Below are positions 31,801-40,800 of a stretch of DNA of 64,000 bases, in pieces. A model generated the notes under the pieces. That model worked only from the letters and a program-made list of their open reading frames with translations. It was not told the DNA's origin and searched no databases. Both the position numbers and the translations under genes were made by a program. The first letter of the stretch is position 1. Each line of letters starts with the position of its first letter. This DNA is from Thiosocius teredinicola (GTDB lineage Bacteria > Pseudomonadota > Gammaproteobacteria > Chromatiales > Chromatiaceae), in NCBI RefSeq assembly GCF_002009425.1, contig NZ_CP019936.1:62001-126000 (forward strand), in the 5' to 3' direction.

Positions 31801-34800
31801 GCTGTCGCTTTGACTGGTACGGTCGGTGGTGATGTGGCTGATGGTGATACCGTCACGCTGACAGTTGATGGTGTCGACTACGCTGGCATCGTATCGGGTG
31901 GTGCGTTCAGCATCGATGTGCCGGGAAGCGCACTGGCTGCCGATGGCGATGCCACGGTTGAAGCCAGCGTTACCACTTCTACTGGCGACGTAAACGGCGA
32001 AGCAACGGCGAGCGATGCGCAAGCTTACTCGGTTGATACGTCAGCCCCCACCGCGACGATCACGCTGGATTCGATCACCGCAGACAATATTCTCAATGCC
32101 GCAGAGGCAGGCGGTACGGTCGCTGTTACCGGCACGGTCGGTGGTGATGTTGCCGACGGCGATACGGTTACGCTGGCGGTCGATGGTGTCGACTACACGG
32201 GTGCCGTCTCTGGCGGCGCGTTCAGCATCGACGTCCCGGGCAGCGCGCTCGCGGCAGACGGCGATACTACGGTAGAAGCCAGCGTCACGACCAGCACGGG
32301 CGACGTAAACGGTGAAGCAACAGCGACCGATAGCCAGGTTTATTCGGTCGATACCTCTGCACCGACGGCAACGATTACGCTCGATGCCATCACGGCTGAC
32401 AATATCCTCAACGCTGCCGAAGCCGGCGGTACGGTCGCAGTCACCGGCACCGTAGGTGGCGATGTCGCCGATGGCGATACGGTTACTCTGACGGTCGATG
32501 GTGTGGATTACACAGGTACTGTGTCAGGCGGTGCGTTCAGCATCGATGTCCCCGGTAGCGCATTGGCTTCCGATGCTGATACCACCGTCGAGGCTAGTGT
32601 CACCACGTCTACCGGCGATGTGAACGGTGAGGCTACGGCGACTGATACACAGGCTTACTCGGTCGATACCTCAGCGCCGACGGCCACGATCGCATTGGAT
32701 TCGATCACGGCGGATAACATCCTGAACGCCGCAGAAGCGGGTGGCACGGTGGCCGTGACCGGCACGGTCGGTGGCGATGTTGCCGATGGCGATACCGTTA
32801 CGCTGACGGTCGATGGTGTGGATTACACCGGCATTGTCTCGGGTGGTGCATTCAGCATTGATGTGCCAGGAAGCGCACTGGCTGCCGACGGCGACACCGC
32901 CGTTGACGCCAGCGTTACGACAACGACCGGCGACGTCAACGGCGAAGCGACGGCAACTGACTCGCAGGCGTACTCCGTCGATACCAGTGCGCCGACGGCC
33001 ACGATCGCGCTGGATTCGATCACTGCAGACAATATCCTCAGTGCGGCCGAGGCTGGTGGCACGGTCGCGGTCACCGGCACCGTCGGTGGCGATGTTGTTG
33101 ACGGTGACACGGTCACGCTGACTGTCGATGGTACCGATTACACCGGTAGCGTTAGTGGCGGCGTATTCAGCATCGGTGTGCCGGGAAGCGCGCTGGCTAC
33201 CGACGGCGACACCACCGTTGAGGCAAGCGTTACCACATCTACTGGCGACGTGAACGGTGAAGCCACGGCGACCGATACGCAGGCGTACTCGGTCGATTCG
33301 TCAGCGCCGACAGCAACGATCACGCTCGACGCGATTACCGCAGACAATATCCTCAGTTCTGCTGAAGCTGGCAGTACGGTAGCGGTCACCGGTACGGTTG
33401 GCGGTGATGTCGCCGACGGCGACACGGTCACTTTGACGGTTGACGGTGTTGACTACACGGGCACTGTTAGTGCTGGCGTGTTCAGCATCAATGTCCCGGG
33501 AAGCGCCTTGGCGGCTGATGGTGATACCACGGTCGAAGCCAGCGTTACGACCAGCACGGGCGACGTCAATGGTGAAGCGACCGCGTCCGACACGCAGGCT
33601 TACTCGGTTGATACCTCAGCCCCGGCAGCAACGATCGCGTTGGATGCGGTCACCGCAGACAACATCCTCAGTGCTGCCGAAGCGGGCAGCATCGTGGCAG
33701 TTACCGGCACGGTCGGTGGTGATGTCGCTGACGGCGACACGGTTACCTTGACGGTTGATGGTGTTGATTACACCGGTTCAGTCTCAGGCGGCGCGTTCAG
33801 TATTGATGTCCCGGGGAGCGCGTTGGCTGCCGATGGTGACACCACGGTTGAAGCTAGCGTCACGACCAGCACGGGCGACGTCAACGGCGAAGCGACGGCA
33901 ACTGACTCGCAGGTGTACTCGGTTGATACCTTGGCCCCGACGGCAACGATCGCGCTTGACGCGATCACAGCTGACAACATTCTCAATGCTGCCGAAGCCG
34001 GCGGTACGGTCGCAGTCACCGGCACCGTAGGTGGCGATGTCGCCGATGGTGATACGGTCACGCTGACGATTGATGGTGTCGACTATACGGGCAGTGTCTC
34101 TGGCGGTGTGTTCAGCATCGGTGTGCCGGGCAGTGCCTTGGCAGCCGACGGCGATACTACGGTCGAAGCCAGCGTTACCACCAGTACAGGCGACGTAAAC
34201 GGCGAAGCAACGGCTACTGATGCGCAAGCATATTCCATCGATACTTCTGCACCGACGGCTACGATCACGCTTGACGCGATTACCGCTGACAACGTACTTA
34301 GTGCTGCTGAAGCAGGCGGTACGATTGCGGTTACCGGTACCGTCGGTGGCGACGTCGCGGATGGTGACACAGTTATGCTTACAGTCGGCGGCGTTGACTA
34401 TACGGGCAGTGTCTCTGGCGGTGCCTTCAGCATCGATGTGCCCGGAAGCGCTTTGGCCGCAGACGGCGATACCACCGTCGAAGCCAGCGTGACCACAAGC
34501 ACCGGTGATGTGAATGGCGAAGCCACCGCTACCGACACGCAAGCTTACTCCGTTGATACGTCGGCACCGACCGCTACGATTGCGCTCGACGCGATTACCG
34601 CAGACAACATCCTCAATGCTGCTGAAGCCGGCGGCACCGTAGCGGTCACCGGTACGGTCGGTGGTGATGTCACCGACGGAGATACCGTCACGCTGACAGT
34701 CGACGGTGTCGATTACACGGGTACCGTCTCTGGTGGTGCGTTCAGCATCGACGTGCCGGGCAGTGCTTTGGCCGCGGATGGCGATACCACGGTTGAAGCC

Positions 34801-37800
34801 AGCGTCACCACCTCTACTGGCGATGTGAACGGTGAAGCGACGGCGACTGATACGCAGGCGTACTCCGTAGACACATCCGCACCGACGGCGACGATCACCC
34901 TCGACTCAATCACCGCAGATAACATCCTCAATGCTGCTGAAGCAGGTGGCGCTGTCGCTGTGACTGGTACGGTCGGTGGTGATGTTGCCGACGGCGATAC
35001 CGTCACGCTGACAGTCGACGGTGTCGATTACACGGGTACCGTCTCTGGCGGTGCGTTCAGCATCGACGTGCCCGGCAGCGCTTTGGCCACGGATGGCGAT
35101 GCCACGGTTGAAGCCAGCGTTACCACTTCTACTGGCGATGTGAACGGCGAAGCGACGGCGACCGATAGTCAGGTTTACTTGGTTGATACCTCGGCACCGA
35201 CCGCGACGATTGCTCTTGATGCGATCACCGCAGACAACATCCTCAATGCTGCTGAGGCCGGCAGTACTGTTGCGGTGACCGGCACGGTCGGTGGTGATGT
35301 CGCTGATGGCGATACGGTCACTCTAACGGTCGATGGTGTCGATTATACGGGCACCGTCTCTGGCGGTGTGTTCAGCATCGACGTGCCGGGCAGTGCTTTG
35401 GTCGCGGATGGCGATGCCATCGTTGAAGCCAGCGTTACCACAACGACTGGCGATGTGAACGGTGAAGCGACGGCGACTGACACGCAAGCGTACTCGGTTG
35501 ATACTTCAGCGCCGACGGCCACGATCACACTCGATGCGATTACCGCAGATAACATTCTGAATGCTGCTGAAGCCGGTAGCACCGTAGCCGTTACCGGCAC
35601 GGTAGGTGGCGATGTCGCTGATGGCGACACGGTTACCCTGACGGTCGATGGTGTTGATTACACCGGCATTGTCTCGGGCGGTGCGTTCAGCATTGATGTA
35701 CCGGGAAGCGCATTGGCTGCCGATGGTGATGCCACGGTTGAAGCCAGCGTCACGACCAGTACGGGCGACGTCAATGGCGAGGCCACGGCCTCTGATACGC
35801 AGGCGTACTCCGTTGATACGTCGGCACCGACCGCGACGATCACGCTCGACGCGATTACCGCAGACAATATCCTCAGTTCTGCTGAAGCTGGCAGTACGGT
35901 AGCGGTCACCGGCACGGTCGGTGGTGATGTTGCCGATGGCGACACGGTCACGCTGACGGTCGATGGCATTGGCTATACGGGCAGTGTCTCCGGCGGTGCG
36001 TTCAGCATCGACGTGCCCGGCAGCGCATTGGCTTCCGATGCTGACACCACCGTCGAGGCTAGTGTCACCACGTCTACCGGCGATGTGAACGGTGAGGCTA
36101 CGGCGACTGATACGCAGGCTTACTCGGTTGATACGTCGGTACCGACGGCGACGATCACGGTCGACGCGATCACAGCAGACAATATCCTCAACGCTGCCGA
36201 AGCGGGCGGCATGGTCGCAGTCACCGGCACCGTAGGTGGCGATGTCGCCGATGGCGATACGGTTACTTTGACGGTCGATGGTGTGGATTACACAGGTACT
36301 GTGTCAGGCGGTGCGTTCAGCATCGATGTCCCCGGTAGCGCATTGGCTTCCGATGCTGATACCACCGTCGAGGCTAGTGTCACCACGTCTACCGGCGATG
36401 TGAACGGTGAGGCTACGGCGACTGATACACAGGCTTACTCGGTCGATACCTCAGCGCCGACGGCCACGATCGCATTGGATTCGATCACGGCGGATAACAT
36501 CCTGAACGCCGCAGAAGCGGGTGGCACGGTGGCCGTGACCGGCACGGTCGGTGGCGATGTTGCCGATGGCGATACCGTTGCGCTGACGGTCGATGGTGTG
36601 GATTACACAGGTACTGTGTCAGGCGGTGCATTCAGCATTGATGTGCCAGGAAGCGCACTGGCTACCGATGGCGATTCCATCGTTGAAGCCAGTGTTACCA
36701 CGTCTACTGGCGACGTAAACGGCGAAGCAACGGCGACTGATACGCAGGCGTACTCTGTCGATACGTCAGCCCCGACCGCGACGATCACGCTGGATTCGAT
36801 TACTGCAGACAATATTCTCAATGCCGCAGAGGCAAGTGGTACGGTAGCAGTCACGGGTACTGTTGGTGGCGACGTCGCGGATGGCGACACAGTTACGCTC
36901 ACAGTCGGCGGCATTGACTATACGGGCAGTGTCTCTGGCGGTGCCTTCAGCATCGATGTGCCCGGAAGCGCTTTGGCCGCAGACGGCGATACCACAGTCG
37001 AAGCCAGCGTGACCACAAGCACCGGTGATGTGAATGGCGAAGCCACGGCCACTGACACGCAAGCCTACTCGGTTGATACGTCAGCGCCGACCGCGACGAT
37101 CGCACTCGACTCAATCACCGCAGACAATATCATCAGCGCCGTCGAAGCAGGTGGCACAGTAGCTGTCACTGGCACCGTCGGTGGTGACGTCACCGATGGC
37201 GACACGGTCACTCTGACGGTCGACGGTGCGGATTACACCGGCACTGTTTCGGGCGGTGCGTTCAGCATCGATGTGCCGGGAAGTGCACTGGTTGCCGATG
37301 GTGATGCCACGGTTGAAGCCAGCGTCACGACCAGTACGGGCGACGTCAATGGCGAAGCCACGGCCACTGACACGCAAGCCTACTCGGTTGATACGTCAGC
37401 GCCGACCGCGACGATCGCACTCGACCCAATCACCGCAGACAATATCATCAGCGCCGTCGAAGCAGGTGGCACAGTAGCTGTCACTGGCACCGTCGGTGGT
37501 GACGTCACCGATGGCGACACGGTCACTCTGACGGTCGACGGTGCGGATTACACCGGCACTGTTTCGGGCGGTGTGTTCAGCATTGACGTGCCGGGAAGTG
37601 CTCTGGCTGCAGACGGTGATGCCACCGTCGAAGTTAGCGTCACCACGAGTACCGGTGACGTCAATGGCGAAGCGACTGCTACCGACACACAGGCGTACTC
37701 GGTCGATACGTCAGCGCCGACCGCGACGATCACGCTCGACGCGATTACCGCAGACAATATCCTCAGTGCTGCTGAAGCTGGCAGTACGGTAGCGGTCACC

Positions 37801-40800
37801 GGCACGGTCGGTGGTGATGTCGCCGACGGCGATACCGTCACGCTGACAGTCGACGGTGTCGATTACATGGGCACCGTCTCTGGCGGTGTGTTCAGCATCG
37901 ACGTCCCCGGAAGTGCCTTGGCAGCCGACGGTGATACCACGGTCGAAGCCAGCGTTACCACCAGCACGGGCGACGTAAACGGCGAAGCAACGGCGACTGA
38001 TACGCAGGCGTACTCCGTAGACACATCTGCACCGACGGCGACGATCGCCCTCGATGCGATCACAGCTGACAACATCCTGAATGCTGCCGAAGCCGGTAGC
38101 ACTGTAGCCGTTACTGGCACGGTCGGTGGTGACGTTGCCGATGGCGACACCGTCACGCTGACAGTCGATGGTGTTGATTACACCGGCACCGTAAGCGGTG
38201 GTGTATTCAGCATCGATGTGCCCGGAAGCTCTTTGGCCGCAGACGGCGACACCACCGTCGAAGCCAGCGTCACGACCAGTACGGGTGATGTGAACGGCGA
38301 AACGACTGCCACCGCGACGCAGAGTTATGCCGTCGATCTGGTTGCTTCGGCAACGATTTCCGTCGACAACATCACTGCAGATGACGTTCTGGATGCGGGT
38401 GAGGCGGCCGGTACGGTGGTCGTTACCGGCACGGTCGGTGGCGATGCAGATGCGGGCGACGCCGTGAGCATGGTGATCAATGGCACCACTTACAGTACCA
38501 GCGTCAATCCCGACGGTGTCACCTGGAGTGTGAGTGTTGCCGGGAGCGATTTGGCTGCGGATGCCTCGTTCACTGCAACTGTGACGGGCAACGACGATGC
38601 GGGCAACGCTTTCAGTGCGAGTACGGTTTCAACGCATGCCACCTTGCCTTTCGTTTCGTCGGTGACCGCCAACGTTTCTGAGGAGGGATTGGCAGGTGGC
38701 CAGCCTGACGCAACGCCGTCTGGCCTGGATACGACGGACGAAACCTCCGTGAGCGGTACGGTCAGCATTTTCGATCCGGATGGTGATGCAATCACCTCGG
38801 TCACGTTGACGGCGCCGGCCGACGGTGCCTATAACTCCGGCGGCTATGCGATAACCTGGTCAGGTTCGGGAACCTCCACGCTGACGGGCACCGCAAACGG
38901 TGTGACCGTTGCAACGTTGTCGATCGATACGGCCGGCAACTATACGTTCGACCTGACGGCACCTGTCGATCATGTCGGTGATGAAGGCAGCGAAGGTCTG
39001 CTGCAGTTCTCATTCGGTATCTCGGCGACTTCGGCGAGCGGTACCACGTCGGTACCCGCTGCCATCAATATCAATGTCGAAGACGATGCCCCGGTCGACA
39101 TTGCAGCGCGCACCGAGTCGTTGTCGACTCTCGATTCGAATCTGCTGATCATGCTGGATGTGTCCGGCAGCATGGGAACAAGCGACGGCGTCGGCGGGGC
39201 CACCCGCTTGGCTAGCGCTATCGCATCGATCAATACTCTGCTCGACCGCTACGACGAGTTCGGCGAGGTCGCCGTTCGTCTCGTGACATTCTCAACCGGT
39301 GCAGCCGAGCAGGGATCGGATTGGATGACGATCGCCGAGGCGAGGTCCGTGCTGAGCGGTTTGTCGGCGGGCGGTCAGACCAACTACGATGCGGCGTTGA
39401 CCACTGCTGAAAGCGCGTTTGCCGATGCCGGCTCAATCGCCGGTGGACAAAATGTGGCGTATTTCTTCTCCGACGGTGAGCCAACACGCCCCTCAGGCGA
39501 TGTGGGAATCAACGCCGACGAAGAAGCTGCGTGGCAGGAGTTTCTGTACGCGAATGGGATAACGTCGTACGCCATTGGTATGGGCAGCGGTTTGAGCAGC
39601 ACGTCTTCGTTGGACCCGATTGCCTACAATGGTTTGACCGGCGCCGATACCGACGGTGTTCTGGTGACGGATTTCGCGCAGCTCGATGCCGTGCTTGAAA
39701 CGACCGTGCTGGGTTCTGCTTCGGGCTATCTGCATACCACCGGTACGATCGGCGCAGGCAGCCTGTTTGGTGCGGATGGTGGTTACATTGAGTCGTTGAC
39801 GTCTGAGGGCACAACCTACACATTCGATTTGTCAACGCATTCGGTCACTGTAAGCGGCATTGACCGTTCTAGCTTCGATCCGTCGACCGATGTCTTGACT
39901 GTCAACACGACGAATGGCGGTGTGCTCACGATCGATTTTACCGACGGCACCTATGCCTACAGTGCACCCAGCAGCGGCGACCTAAGCCTGGCTGGTACCA
40001 GCATTGAATATGTGGTCCGCGACGCAGATGGCGATACCGCTTCTTCGTCGGTCGATATCGAAGTCAATCGCATGGAGGTCACGATCGGTAGTGGCACCGT
40101 TACGGGCGACGGCGATCCGGATCAACTGGTGGGCCGCATGACCGAGTACTCGAACACGGTAACTGGTGCAGTCGCCGCGGGCAGCACCTATTCCACCGGG
40201 CCGGAGCAATACAGCTTCCGCATGGATAGTGCAGGAATCGCCGGGGTGTACGTCACGCAGATCTCGATCGATCTGCAGGCCGGTACTGACGGCAATGCGT
40301 ACTTCGACACCCAAGGCGGGGCTTCTTACGGGCCTACTCTCGGTACATTGACCGGGATGAGTGCTTCAGATATCTCGATCACTGCGGTCGACGGCAGTCC
40401 GCTGCTCACGATCAATTTCGCCAACGGCGCATTCGGCGTAGGCGACGAGATGCACTTCGGCGTGGATACCGACGGCCTCGGCACCAATGATAACGGCGCA
40501 GAATTCGCCAACAGACAGGTCGAATTCACCGTGACCTTCAGCGACGGCTCGAGCCAGACCGTGGTCTACGGAAGCGACGGTGCGAGCGGCGCCGTAGGTG
40601 TCGCCACAGCGACCCAGCCTTACGAGGGTGCGACATTGGTCGGTGCAGGCGGTGACGACATCCTGATCGGCACCGATCTGGGTGACACCTTGGATGGTGG
40701 TGCCGATGACGACGAACTCGATGCGGGTGCCGGCAACGACATCCTGATCGGTGGTTCGGGCAACGATATCCTGGTCGGCGGTGCAGGTAGCGACAGTTTT

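Noticed and set aside
26383-38349. Periodic 315-bp repeats as a possible CRISPR or satellite array
   Set aside because: The repeats are in frame within one open reading frame, have no spacers, and encode conserved Ig-like domains.
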